This document shows positions 1 to 5,642 of a stretch of 23,094 bases of DNA, in pieces. The number at the start of each line of letters is the position of its first letter. The stretch's first letter is position 1. Both the position numbers and the translations under genes were made by a program. The notes below the pieces were generated by a model. That model made no database searches and had not been told where the DNA came from. It saw only the letters and a list, made by a program, of their open reading frames with translations. Origin of the DNA: a virus; the IMG/VR virus record IMGVR_UViG_3300033153_006367, positions 1 to 23,094 of that record; one strand, given 5' to 3'.

Positions 1-309
1 AAAAAAGCAATTGACTATATGAATCGTAAGGTGGCTGATGGAAGAACACATTGGGATTTTGGACATCACTCTGATATTAGAAATGATAAGTCTTCTGTTG
101 TTGTAGCAAATTTTTTTAAAGGTGTTCCATATAATGTTTTTAAAGATTGGGATGTGATTAGAAAGTTTCATCCAATTGAGTGTGAGAGATTGCAAACAAT
201 AGAAGATAACTATACTGAGGGAGTTTCACCCACTCAAAGATATAAAATGTTGGGCAACGGTTGGACTGTTGATGTAATAGTCCACATACTAAAACAAGGA
301 TTATTATGA
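1..309 (+). CDS. C5-cytosine DNA methyltransferase, C-terminal part (5' truncated)
   Basis: The reading frame is open from base 1, so only about 102 C-terminal residues are seen. The stretch RKFHPIECERLQTIEDNYT followed by TQRYKMLGNGWTVDV matches the conserved end of C5-cytosine methyltransferases: the R-x-L/F-T/H-P-x-E-x-x-R-L-Q block (motif IX) and the GN(G/A)(V/W) block (motif X). These enzymes transfer methyl from S-adenosylmethionine to C5 of cytosine in a short DNA target. The catalytic PCQ motif lies outside the window. The ATG of the next methyltransferase overlaps this stop by four bases (ATGA), so the two are probably translationally coupled. A likely role is protection of phage DNA from host restriction; the target cannot be read from this end. 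Confidence 0.88.
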   Translation, partial: KKAIDYMNRKVADGRTHWDFGHHSDIRNDKSSVVVANFFKGVPYNVFKDWDVIRKFHPIECERLQTIEDNYTEGVSPTQRYKMLGNGWTVDVIVHILKQGLL

Positions 310-899
310 AAAACATAAAACTATGGCATGGGGATTGTCTGGATATTATGAAGGGTTTGGATGAAAACAGTGTAGATGTAATTATAACAGACCCACCATA
401 CGATTTTAACAGAGACCAAATAAATGAATTTCAATTTGAAATGAGAAGGGTTTGCAAGGAAAAAATATTAGTTTTTTCACCACCAGAAAATCAATGGTAT
501 CCTTCAACACTTGATAATATTCAATATCATTTTTGGATAAAGCCGATTTCAACAAAAAATACTAGAAAAAATCCATCAAGGTTTGTAGAAATTGCACAAG
601 TAGAGGGTGATGGTATTTGGAATTATGGAAGACATTGGTCTCAATATACAAATGTGCATACAGATATTATTGAGTATAATAAAAATCATCCTTATAGAAA
701 ACCGATTAGTTTGATTAGAAGGTTCATACTAAATTACACCAATCCAGATTATGTAGTTTTAGACCCATTTATGGGAAGTGGAACAACTGGTGAGGGTTGT
801 GTTCAATTAGGTAGAACTTTTTATGGAATAGAACAAAATGAAACATATTTTAATCTTGCAGGTAATAATATTAAAAATGAAATCAAAAAAACCAAATAG
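306..899 (+). CDS. DNA adenine-N6 (or cytosine-N4) methyltransferase, beta-type motif order
   Basis: A 197-residue amino-methyltransferase. The catalytic motif DPPY is at residues 29-32 (TDPPYDF). HPYRKP at about 128-133 is motif X, and FMGSGT at 155-160 is the AdoMet-binding motif I, followed by GRTFYGIEQNETY. The order IV - target recognition - X - I is that of beta-group N6-adenine/N4-cytosine methyltransferases. DPPY is commoner in adenine enzymes. An AAGGA sits just before the ATG, which overlaps the upstream stop as ATGA. Two methyltransferases of different chemistry in tandem suggest an orphan modification module, because no cognate restriction enzyme is visible. The target is not predictable here; GATC is absent from the window, so GATC is an unlikely reason for carrying it. 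Confidence 0.88.
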   Translation: MKNIKLWHGDCLDIMKGLDENSVDVIITDPPYDFNRDQINEFQFEMRRVCKEKILVFSPPENQWYPSTLDNIQYHFWIKPISTKNTRKNPSRFVEIAQVEGDGIWNYGRHWSQYTNVHTDIIEYNKNHPYRKPISLIRRFILNYTNPDYVVLDPFMGSGTTGEGCVQLGRTFYGIEQNETYFNLAGNNIKNEIKKTK

Positions 900-1347
900 A
901 AAATCAAATACAATTTGTGATTTATGTGAAAAACCAATATATCGTAGACCATCAACATTAAAAGCAAACAAAGGAAAGTTTTGTAGTCGGGCTTGCAGAA
1001 ATAAGGTTTATAGATATAATAATCCAAATCCACCAAGAATGTATGGAAAAGATAATCCAGCATGGAAGGGTGGTGTTACATTAAAACGAGCAAAGGGTAA
1101 TTATTCGGGTGTAAAATATATACGATGTCCAAATGAATATATAAAAATGGCTAGAAAAGATGGATATATAATGGAACATAGATTAGTAATGGCTAAATAT
1201 TTGAATAGAATTTTGACTAAAATAGAAGTTGTTCATCATATTGACCATAATCCATCAAATAATAAAATAGAAAACCTAATGCTTTTTTCTTCAAATTCCG
1301 AACATAAAAAATTTGAAGGAAGAAACAAAATAAAAAAGGAGACGTAA
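877..1347 (+). CDS. HNH homing-type endonuclease with N-terminal zinc finger
   Basis: A 156-residue protein starting at ATG 877. An earlier in-frame ATG at 838 would overlap the methyltransferase by 62 nt with hydrophobic, unrelated residues and is rejected. C14xxC17 and C36xxxC40 form a zinc-finger-like N-terminus. NPAWKGG follows at 60-66. The C-terminal half is an HNH domain: EHRLVMAKYL, then VVHHIDHNPSNN (H120, H121, D123, H124, N129) and H143. Such enzymes nick or cut DNA and spread themselves into neighbouring loci. The gene overlaps the methyltransferase end by 23 nt and is the kind of free-standing mobile gene often found between phage genes. Target site unknown. Confidence 0.82.
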   Translation: MKSKKPNRKSNTICDLCEKPIYRRPSTLKANKGKFCSRACRNKVYRYNNPNPPRMYGKDNPAWKGGVTLKRAKGNYSGVKYIRCPNEYIKMARKDGYIMEHRLVMAKYLNRILTKIEVVHHIDHNPSNNKIENLMLFSSNSEHKKFEGRNKIKKET

Positions 1348-1349
1348 CA

Positions 1350-1562
1350 ATGAAAAAAGATTTAGTTGGCGAACAACCAAAAAAAATATTACATTTTAAA
1401 TTTGATTATGAGGAAGCAAAAAAACGAGAACATTTTCCACAAGGGATTGGTAATTTTATCAATCGTGTAAAAGAAATTATTGGTAATGATTATATTGTTA
1501 TTGCTACCCCATTTGAACCATCTGTGTTAGAAGATGCAGATAGAATTTTAAATTTTGATTAA
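1350..1562 (+). CDS. Small protein of unknown function, probably frameshifted at its 3' end
   Basis: Not recognised. It is preceded by a strong AAGGAG eight bases before the ATG. The 70 residues include a basic start (KKDLVGEQPKK), then EEAKKREHFPQGIGNFINRVKEI, and end ...DADRILNFD. Directly after the stop, the -1 frame continues LNKEEIEDLMFKVYGE to a TAA at 1607-1609. One extra T in GATTAAAT (1557-1564) would join the two into an 86-residue protein with a natural charged C-terminus. That suggests a recent 1-nt deletion, a sequencing error or, less likely, programmed -1 slippage. It lies between an HNH gene and the tRNA promoter. Confidence 0.6.
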   Translation: MKKDLVGEQPKKILHFKFDYEEAKKREHFPQGIGNFINRVKEIIGNDYIVIATPFEPSVLEDADRILNFD

Positions 1563-1617
1563 ATAAAGAAGAAATAGAAGATTTAATGTTCAAGGTTTAT
1601 GGAGAGTAAGAAATTAC

Positions 1618-1646
1618 TTGACAGTGCCTATATTTAATGTTATGAT
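1618..1646 (+). promoter_or_regulatory. Sigma70-like promoter of the tRNA cluster
   Basis: TTGACA (1618-1623), a 17-nt spacer, then TATGAT (1641-1646). Initiation would be expected near 1652-1654, giving a leader of about 8 nt before tRNA-Glu at 1661. The downstream bases TATGATTAAGTA resemble the TATAATTAATA of the three other promoters in this window. Confidence 0.8.
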
Positions 1647-1660
1647 TAAGTATGGGTCAT

Positions 1661-1732
1661 GGGGCATTGGTCTAATGGCTATGACATCTGGTTTTCAACC
1701 AGATAATGGGAGTTCGATTCTCCCATGCCCTA
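1661..1732 (+). tRNA. tRNA-Glu (anticodon UUC)
   Basis: A cloverleaf is readable. The acceptor GGGGCAT pairs with ATGCCCT and has a G-U first pair. The anticodon stem TCTGG/CCAGA holds the loop TTTTCAA, giving anticodon TTC for GAA/GAG. The T-arm is GGGAG-TTCGATT-CTCCC. The discriminator is A1732. CCA is not encoded, so the host CCA-adding enzyme would be needed. It is first in the cluster, just behind the promoter. Confidence 0.9.
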
Positions 1733-1775
1733 CTAAATATGGTTTTATTGAATTGACCATATTGAATATTTCACT

Positions 1776-1888
1776 TGGTAGCATATATTTTTTCCAAGGA
1801 TGATTAAATCCTTTGGTAACAAATCTTTAACAATCTATTTCTGTTCAGGGATGTCCATTGACAAGATTTCCCCTAATATATGCTACCA
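1776..1888 (+). ncRNA. Structured RNA candidate with 14-bp terminal stem inside the tRNA cluster
   Basis: TGGTAGCATATATT (1776-1789) is perfectly complementary to AATATATGCTACCA (1875-1888). Inside are hairpin P2, CCAAGGAT (1794-1801) with ATCCTTTGG (1808-1816, one bulged T), and P3, AAATCTT (1821-1827) with AAGATTT (1863-1869). P3 encloses an inner CAAT/ATTG pair (1831-1834/1857-1860). The result is a three-way junction of about 113 nt. It lies between tRNA-Glu and tRNA-Lys, ends 4 nt before tRNA-Lys, and holds no credible reading frame. It is not a tRNA, since it has no anticodon arm or T-loop. Stable RNAs of unknown function (RNA C and RNA D) are known from the T4 tRNA cluster, so the location has a precedent. 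Function unknown. Confidence 0.6.
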
Positions 1889-1892
1889 TCAT

Positions 1893-1966
1893 ACAACTAT
1901 AGCTTAGATGGTTAAAGCAACTGACTTTTAATCAGAAGACCGCAGGTTCGAGTCCTGCTAGTTGTA
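1893..1966 (+). tRNA. tRNA-Lys (anticodon UUU)
   Basis: Acceptor ACAACTA/TAGTTGT is perfect. D-arm GCTT...AAGC. Anticodon arm CTGA-CTTTTAA-TCAG gives anticodon TTT (AAA/AAG). T-arm GCAGG-TTCGAGT-CCTGC. Discriminator A1966. CCA is not encoded. It reads the most frequent Lys codon of this AT-rich genome. Confidence 0.92.
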
Positions 1967-1969
1967 CTA

Positions 1970-2039
1970 TATCAAGGATGAAGTGTTGGATAAGCACAAG
2001 TCCTGGGAAAAGGGGTTCGAATCCCATATATCCTTGATA
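1970..2039 (+). pseudogene. tRNA-like sequence lacking an anticodon arm
   Basis: TATCAAGGAT (1970-1979) pairs perfectly with ATCCTTGATA (2030-2039), like an elongated acceptor stem. A D-arm-like GTG-TTGGATAAG-CAC (1983-1997, with the D-loop GG) and a T-loop-like GGGGTTCGAATCCC (2012-2025) follow. Only about 14 nt separate the D and T arms, so no normal 17-nt anticodon arm plus variable loop fits. It is either a tRNA that lost its anticodon arm by deletion or a deliberate tRNA mimic. An alternative T-arm pairing TGGGA/TCCCA (2004-2008/2022-2026) exists. It sits among intact tRNA genes and should be co-transcribed with them. Confidence 0.6.
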
Positions 2040-2048
2040 GTTATTTTT

Positions 2049-2122
2049 GCAGTTATAGCTCAGTTGAGTAGAGCACTGGTTTTACATATCAGATGTCGGT
2101 GGTTCAAGTCCACCTAACTGCA
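2049..2122 (+). tRNA. tRNA-Val (anticodon UAC)
   Basis: Acceptor GCAGTTA/TAACTGC. D-arm AGCTC...GAGC. Anticodon stem CTGGT/ATCAG with loop TTTACAT gives anticodon TAC (GTA and other GTN). T-arm GGTGG-TTCAAGT-CCACC. Discriminator A2122. No encoded CCA. Confidence 0.92.
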
Positions 2123-2126
2123 CAAA

Positions 2127-2200
2127 GGGTGTTTAGTTCAGTTTGGTAGAACCCCATTCTCATAAAGTGGCAGTCATTGGTTCAAATCCAATAGCACCCA
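2127..2200 (+). tRNA. tRNA-Met (elongator) or tRNA-Ile2 (anticodon CAU)
   Basis: Acceptor GGGTGTT/AGCACCC. D-arm GTTC-AGTTTGGTA-GAAC. Anticodon stem CCATT/AGTGG with loop CTCATAA gives anticodon CAT. T-arm ATTGG-TTCAAAT-CCAAT. Discriminator A2200. It lacks the three consecutive G-C pairs of initiator tRNA. CAT could be elongator Met, or Ile2 if the wobble C is converted to lysidine by TilS, which would read ATA, a common codon here. The sequence does not decide. Confidence 0.88.
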
Positions 2201-2223
2201 CAACAATAAAATAGGAGAATATT

Positions 2224-2664
2224 ATGAAAAAAGAAATACTAATTTATCCACACGAAGCACTTAGAAAAGAATCAGAAAATTGTTATTGGCTTCAAGAAAG
2301 CAATTATATTGAAACACTGGTTCAAGACCTTAAAGACACTTTGGTTGATTCTGGTGGCATTGGATTATCTGCCCCACAAATAGGAAAAAATAAAAGAGTG
2401 TTTGTTTTATTTATTGATGGTGAATTTACAGAATTTATAAATCCACAAATAATACAAAATTATACAAAACAAATAACAATGGCAGAAGGCTGTTTGTCGT
2501 TACCAGAAGAATTTATTGAAATTAGAAGGTCTGAAAGGGTAGTTATTTATGCCTTTAGATTAAATGGTAGTGTTGCCACCAAGGTATATAATGGACTTAT
2601 GGCTAGGGCAATTCAACATGAAATTGAACATTTAGACGGAAAGTTAATAATAGATTATAAATAA
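2224..2664 (+). CDS. def: Peptide deformylase
   Basis: A 146-residue metalloenzyme that removes the N-terminal formyl group from nascent proteins at the ribosome exit. All three family motifs are present: GIGLSAPQIG (45-54), EGCLS (88-92, metal ligand C90) and HEIEH (132-136, two His ligands and the catalytic Glu). The length is slightly below bacterial Def (about 165-185) because the C-terminus ends soon after the HEIEH helix, as is usual for phage deformylases. An AGGAG sits before the ATG. It is embedded in the tRNA cluster between tRNA-Met and tRNA-Trp, so it belongs to a translation-support island and is probably co-transcribed from the 1618 promoter. Confidence 0.95.
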   Translation: MKKEILIYPHEALRKESENCYWLQESNYIETLVQDLKDTLVDSGGIGLSAPQIGKNKRVFVLFIDGEFTEFINPQIIQNYTKQITMAEGCLSLPEEFIEIRRSERVVIYAFRLNGSVATKVYNGLMARAIQHEIEHLDGKLIIDYK

Positions 2665-2668
2665 TTAT

Positions 2669-2736
2669 TCGGTAGTCTGTTGGCAGAGTGGAGGTCTCCA
2701 AAACCTCTGACGGAGGTTCGACACCTTCCTGCCGAG
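2669..2736 (+). tRNA. tRNA-Trp (anticodon CCA)
   Basis: Acceptor TCGGTAG/CTGCCGA. Anticodon stem GAGGT/ACCTC with loop CTCCAAA gives anticodon CCA. T-arm GGAGG-TTCGACA-CCTTC. Discriminator G2736. The D-arm is short (CTG-TTGG-CAG at best), making this a 68-nt tRNA. The anticodon reads only TGG, so it gives no support to reading TGA as Trp. Confidence 0.85.
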
Positions 2737-2743
2737 CCTAAAC

Positions 2744-2872
2744 AGCCTAGCCACAATGTAGTACCCATCAGTAGAGGGTGTGTGGGTGATACGATAGGGA
2801 TTGTCGGGTATCAAACTGTTGGTGAAATTAGTTACTAGGCTTGAGTGCAGGGAACATGTGGCTGTCCTGCAC
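2744..2872 (+). ncRNA. Second structured non-coding segment, after tRNA-Trp
   Basis: This gene-free stretch is unusually G+C-rich for the window. AGCCTAG (2744-2750) pairs with CTAGGCT (2835-2841). Inside, ACAAT (2753-2757) can pair with ATTGT (2800-2804) and ACCCA (2763-2767) with TGGGT (2783-2787). A separate hairpin GTGCAGG (2845-2851)/CCTGCAC (2866-2872) follows. No T-run follows it, so it is not an intrinsic terminator. I see no reading frame of note. It could be a stable RNA, a processing site between the tRNA transcript and the replication operon, or a regulatory leader of the downstream gene. The pairing is less certain than for the 1776-1888 element. Confidence 0.4.
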
Positions 2873-2897
2873 CATAAAATAACATAACTAAAAGATA

Positions 2898-2916
2898 TAG
2901 GAGGATTATGGATTGA
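2898..2916 (+). other. Strong ribosome binding site feeding a two-codon ORF (Met-Asp-stop)
   Basis: ATAGGAGG is followed by ATG GAT TGA at 2908-2916. The ATG is in frame with the gene that starts at 2962, but TGA codons at 2914 and 2926 intervene. The best Shine-Dalgarno in the area therefore serves a minimal ORF rather than the gene. It may be a leader or stand-by site, or the decayed original start of the downstream gene. Confidence 0.45.
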
Positions 2917-2961
2917 AACATAAGATGATTGAATTATGAAAGAGAAAGGTATATATTATTG

Positions 2962-3459
2962 ATGAATAACAAAGAAAAGACCATTATTATTCTTTCTGGT
3001 ATCCCAGATGGTAAAACAAAATTCGTTGAAATCATTAAAAAGCATGGGTTTTGGACTTGGAATATTAATCCACATAATGTAGTGGGAACAACTGCCAAGA
3101 CTCTTGGTTGGGATATGCAAGAAAGAGATGAAACTTATTATGACTTTATCAGTGAGATAGAAAGGATTGCCAATAAATATTGGAACTTTAAAGATAATTA
3201 TATTTCAAGTACAATACAGCGTTTTAAAGATAATCCGAAACCAGACGTACTTATTGTTCATGGATGTGATGTAAATGCCATGAGAGAGATTATTGAAAAA
3301 AATCTTGGAACAGCATTTTCGATAAGGATTCTTCCAAGTGGCGGTCAATCACAAAATCATAGCACAAAGTTTTATGATAAAAAATTATATTTTGATGATT
3401 GTTTTGAAGAAAGTGTTTTAGAAACAATCGAAATTTTAACAAAAGGATTAGGAGATTAA
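2962..3459 (+). CDS. Putative P-loop nucleotide-kinase-like protein
   Basis: A 165-residue product from ATG 2962. TTG 2929 is an in-frame alternative adding 11 residues. KTIIILSGIPDGKTKF near the N-terminus looks like a beta-strand and P-loop, but the spacing is one residue short of GxxxxGK[ST] (G-IPD-GKT), so nucleotide binding is not assured. Later segments such as KPDVLIVHGCD (strand plus acid) and FSIRILPSGGQ fit an alpha/beta kinase fold of the deoxynucleotide-kinase type. It is the first gene of the replication operon, where a nucleotide-metabolism role would fit. The ribosome binding site at the chosen start is weak (AAAGG, 12 nt away); the strong one lies 55 nt upstream in front of a blocked ATG. 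Function is a guess. Confidence 0.5.
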   Translation: MNNKEKTIIILSGIPDGKTKFVEIIKKHGFWTWNINPHNVVGTTAKTLGWDMQERDETYYDFISEIERIANKYWNFKDNYISSTIQRFKDNPKPDVLIVHGCDVNAMREIIEKNLGTAFSIRILPSGGQSQNHSTKFYDKKLYFDDCFEESVLETIEILTKGLGD

Positions 3460-3460
3460 T

Positions 3461-4495
3461 ATGGCAAAAAAGACAAAAATTGGTCTGCCAGAAACCAAAG
3501 GTACTTTCCAGCTAAAAGGAGTAGTAACTGGTGTAGGGCGTGACAACTTCTACAAGGAGGGAAAAACAAAAAATGGCAATTCATATCGAATGATAAATTT
3601 TGGTGTAAGGGTAGATGACGAATCTGTCTTATTTTTAAGTCTATTTGGAAGTGTAATAAAGGATGTATATTTTTCAAAGAAAGTTAAAGATGGTGATAAA
3701 TATAAATACGAAACAAAACCTGTGGCATGGAAAGACAGAAAATCATTTGGTAGTGGGGATTGGAATATTATTGGTATGAATCTTGGGCTTGAAAAGACCA
3801 CCAATGATAGTGGTAAATTAGTAAACAATATAAAGAAATTAGTTCAATACGATGGTTGTGGATATATTCAAGAAGCTCTGAAAGATGGCATGAATGTCTT
3901 TGTGAAGGGAAAGATTGAATATCAACATTATAAGAATGATAATGGCGAACTTGTTCGCACAGAGAAATTAGTTCCAAATCAGATTTCACTCTGTCAGGAC
4001 ATTGATTTTGAAAGTAAAGACTTTAAGCGTTCTGCGAAATTTGAACAATATCTTATTCTTACTGATATTGAAAAAGAGGAAGAGGACAGATTTATTCTTT
4101 CGTCTGCCATTACAACCTATAAGAGTGTTGAACAAGCAACATTTGTAATAACCAATTCAGAAATGGCAAAACAATTTAGAAAATTGAAAAATTATAGTAT
4201 GATTAAGGTTTGGGGAAATATTGTTTCGGTAAGTAATTCTGAAATTGTTGAAGACAGTAGTGATGATATTTGGGGCGAAGAAAACCCAATGGCAAGACTT
4301 ACTGGTTCATATAGAAAAGAAATGGTTATTACTGGTGCAGACCCAAGTACAATTGATAATGAAACATTTTCTGATGAAAATATTTCAGATGCAATTAAAG
4401 CAATGGAAAAAGACGAAAATGTAACCACTGAATTTGGTGATGATGAAAAATGGGGAGAAGAAGATAAAGATAATGATGAATTTGGTGGCTGGTAA
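3461..4495 (+). CDS. Putative single-stranded-DNA-binding (SSB-like) protein with acidic tail
   Basis: A 344-residue soluble protein. Residues 15-190 are strand-rich with OB-fold-like patterns (FQLKGVVTGVGRDNFY, YRMINFGVRV, GMNVFVKGKIEYQHY). A second beta-rich part follows at about 195-265 (ATFVITNSEM, MIKVWGNIVSV). The C-terminus is very acidic and ends ...DNDEFGGW, resembling the acidic aromatic-tipped tails by which SSB proteins recruit partners. It is followed 12 nt later by a Sak4-like ATPase and then by the replisome genes, a common phage arrangement. It would coat single-stranded DNA during replication and annealing. No catalytic motif is seen. Start: AGGAG seven bases before the ATG. 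The assignment rests on fold impression, tail and neighbours. Confidence 0.6.
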   Translation: MAKKTKIGLPETKGTFQLKGVVTGVGRDNFYKEGKTKNGNSYRMINFGVRVDDESVLFLSLFGSVIKDVYFSKKVKDGDKYKYETKPVAWKDRKSFGSGDWNIIGMNLGLEKTTNDSGKLVNNIKKLVQYDGCGYIQEALKDGMNVFVKGKIEYQHYKNDNGELVRTEKLVPNQISLCQDIDFESKDFKRSAKFEQYLILTDIEKEEEDRFILSSAITTYKSVEQATFVITNSEMAKQFRKLKNYSMIKVWGNIVSVSNSEIVEDSSDDIWGEENPMARLTGSYRKEMVITGADPSTIDNETFSDENISDAIKAMEKDENVTTEFGDDEKWGEEDKDNDEFGGW

Positions 4496-4507
4496 ACAGG
4501 AGAAGCT

Positions 4508-5581
4508 ATGGGAAAATATGTACCAAATGTAATTAAAACTGATTTGGGAAGCTATAGACATTTTTGGAGAGGAACGCCAAAGATTGGTAAAACAACAATG
4601 TTTCGTGATGTTGTTGAAGCAGAATATGGTGATGCTAAACATGGACTATTAGTTGGTATCGGGAATGAAACTGGTCACAAAGCACTTAGTAGATTGTATG
4701 CTGTTGAAACAAATGATTGGTCTGAGTTCGTTAGCTTGATTGATGATTTGGTAGAAAATCCAGATGATAATGAATTTAATCTTATCGGGCTTGACACAGT
4801 AGACCAACTGGTTGATATTGCGATTGAAAGAACATTGCTTGTACATTTTAAGCGTAAGAGTCAAAAGGTAGAAACAATCAATCAGGCTCTTGGTGGTTAT
4901 GGAAGTGGTCAAAAATATGTTGTTAAAATTATTAATGACCAAATAAATAGGCTGGAAAGGGCAGGTTATGGTCTTGTTTTTATTGGTCATACAAAAATCA
5001 GAGACATTAAAGAAAAGGGTATGGATGAACCATATCAAACATTGACTACAAATCTTGATTCAAGATATGGTGGTATTTTTACTGATAAGGCTGATATTGT
5101 CGCAACATTTTATGATAAGAAAAGAGTGGTTAGTGATGGTGGGGTTGAATCCGAAAGATTTATTTTCTTTAGACCAGATGGATTTGTTGAAGCTGGTTCA
5201 AGATTTAGTGATATGCCTGTTATGGTAAACATGTCTGCCGATAACTACCTTAAGGCTTTCAACGAAGGTGTTAAGGCTTCATTTGGTGAAAAGGTTTCTG
5301 ATGCTAAAATTTCTAAAATGAAAGCACAGGAAAAATCTTCACGAAAAGCTGAAGCAGAAAAATATTCTGAGAAAGAAAGGTCTGGAAGTGTTGAGCACTT
5401 TGAGAATTTGAAAACCGTAGAAGATTATAAGAAAAGAATTCGCAAAGAACTTGAGAGCTTGAATAATGATACTAAACGACAAAAAAGATTAGAGCTAAAA
5501 GAAGCAGGAGTGCCAACAGCTATTGACGAAATAGAAGATATGGAAACATTAAAAACAATCCTGAAAAAACTCAGAGATTAA
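4508..5581 (+). CDS. Sak4-like RecA-fold recombination ATPase
   Basis: A 357-residue protein. The Walker A motif GTPKIGKT is at 22-29 (K28, T29) and the Walker B strand NLIGLDTVDQ has D96. FIGHTK follows at about 160. This architecture (AAA_24/Sak4) belongs to phage RecA-like ATPases that promote single-strand annealing with a partner SSB, which fits the SSB-like gene just upstream. The C-terminal 110 residues (from about 250) are charged and helical (KMKAQEKSSRKAEAEKYSEK), probably a partner-binding tail. AGGAG precedes the ATG. An 11-bp hairpin follows the stop at 5593-5622. It could alternatively be a helicase-loading ATPase. Confidence 0.75.
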   Translation: MGKYVPNVIKTDLGSYRHFWRGTPKIGKTTMFRDVVEAEYGDAKHGLLVGIGNETGHKALSRLYAVETNDWSEFVSLIDDLVENPDDNEFNLIGLDTVDQLVDIAIERTLLVHFKRKSQKVETINQALGGYGSGQKYVVKIINDQINRLERAGYGLVFIGHTKIRDIKEKGMDEPYQTLTTNLDSRYGGIFTDKADIVATFYDKKRVVSDGGVESERFIFFRPDGFVEAGSRFSDMPVMVNMSADNYLKAFNEGVKASFGEKVSDAKISKMKAQEKSSRKAEAEKYSEKERSGSVEHFENLKTVEDYKKRIRKELESLNNDTKRQKRLELKEAGVPTAIDEIEDMETLKTILKKLRD

Positions 5582-5592
5582 TAATAAGTAAT

Positions 5593-5622
5593 GGGTATAG
5601 GGGTTTTTTAGCCCCTATACCT
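5593..5622 (+). other. Stable GC-rich hairpin between ATPase and zinc-protein genes
   Basis: GGTATAGGGG (5594-5603) pairs perfectly with CCCCTATACC (5612-5621), plus a G-U pair (5593/5622), around the loop TTTTTTAG. No T-run follows on either strand, so it is unlikely to be a classic intrinsic terminator. It may protect the upstream mRNA 3' end or act as a processing site. I noticed no other comparable stem between the operon's genes. Confidence 0.7.
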
Positions 5623-5642
5623 GAACGCAATTGGTGGTAAAT

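Noticed and set aside
838-876. Upstream start for the HNH gene
   Set aside because: It would overlap the methyltransferase by 62 nt and add unrelated hydrophobic residues; ATG 877 gives the expected zinc-finger N-terminus.
1618-1803. 61-codon open frame across the tRNA-Glu gene
   Set aside because: It starts at the TTG of the -35 box and runs through a clear tRNA cloverleaf and the structured RNA, so it is a chance frame.
1858-1884. Promoter TTGACA...TATGCT ahead of tRNA-Lys
   Set aside because: The spacer would be only 15 nt and the hexamers fall in the paired arms and loop of the structured RNA; the 1618 promoter already covers the cluster.
2908-2961. TGA read as tryptophan (altered genetic code)
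   Set aside because: Many genes here use TGA as a true stop with ATGA overlaps, and the encoded tRNA-Trp has anticodon CCA, not UCA.
4192-5038. Minus-strand open frames opposite the SSB-like and Sak4-like genes (and similar ones elsewhere)
   Set aside because: They are antisense shadows of well-supported genes, lack ribosome binding sites, and give hydrophobic low-complexity translations.
5594-5621. Rho-independent terminator after the Sak4-like gene
   Set aside because: The T-run is in the loop, not after the stem, on either strand, and the operon continues 20 nt later.
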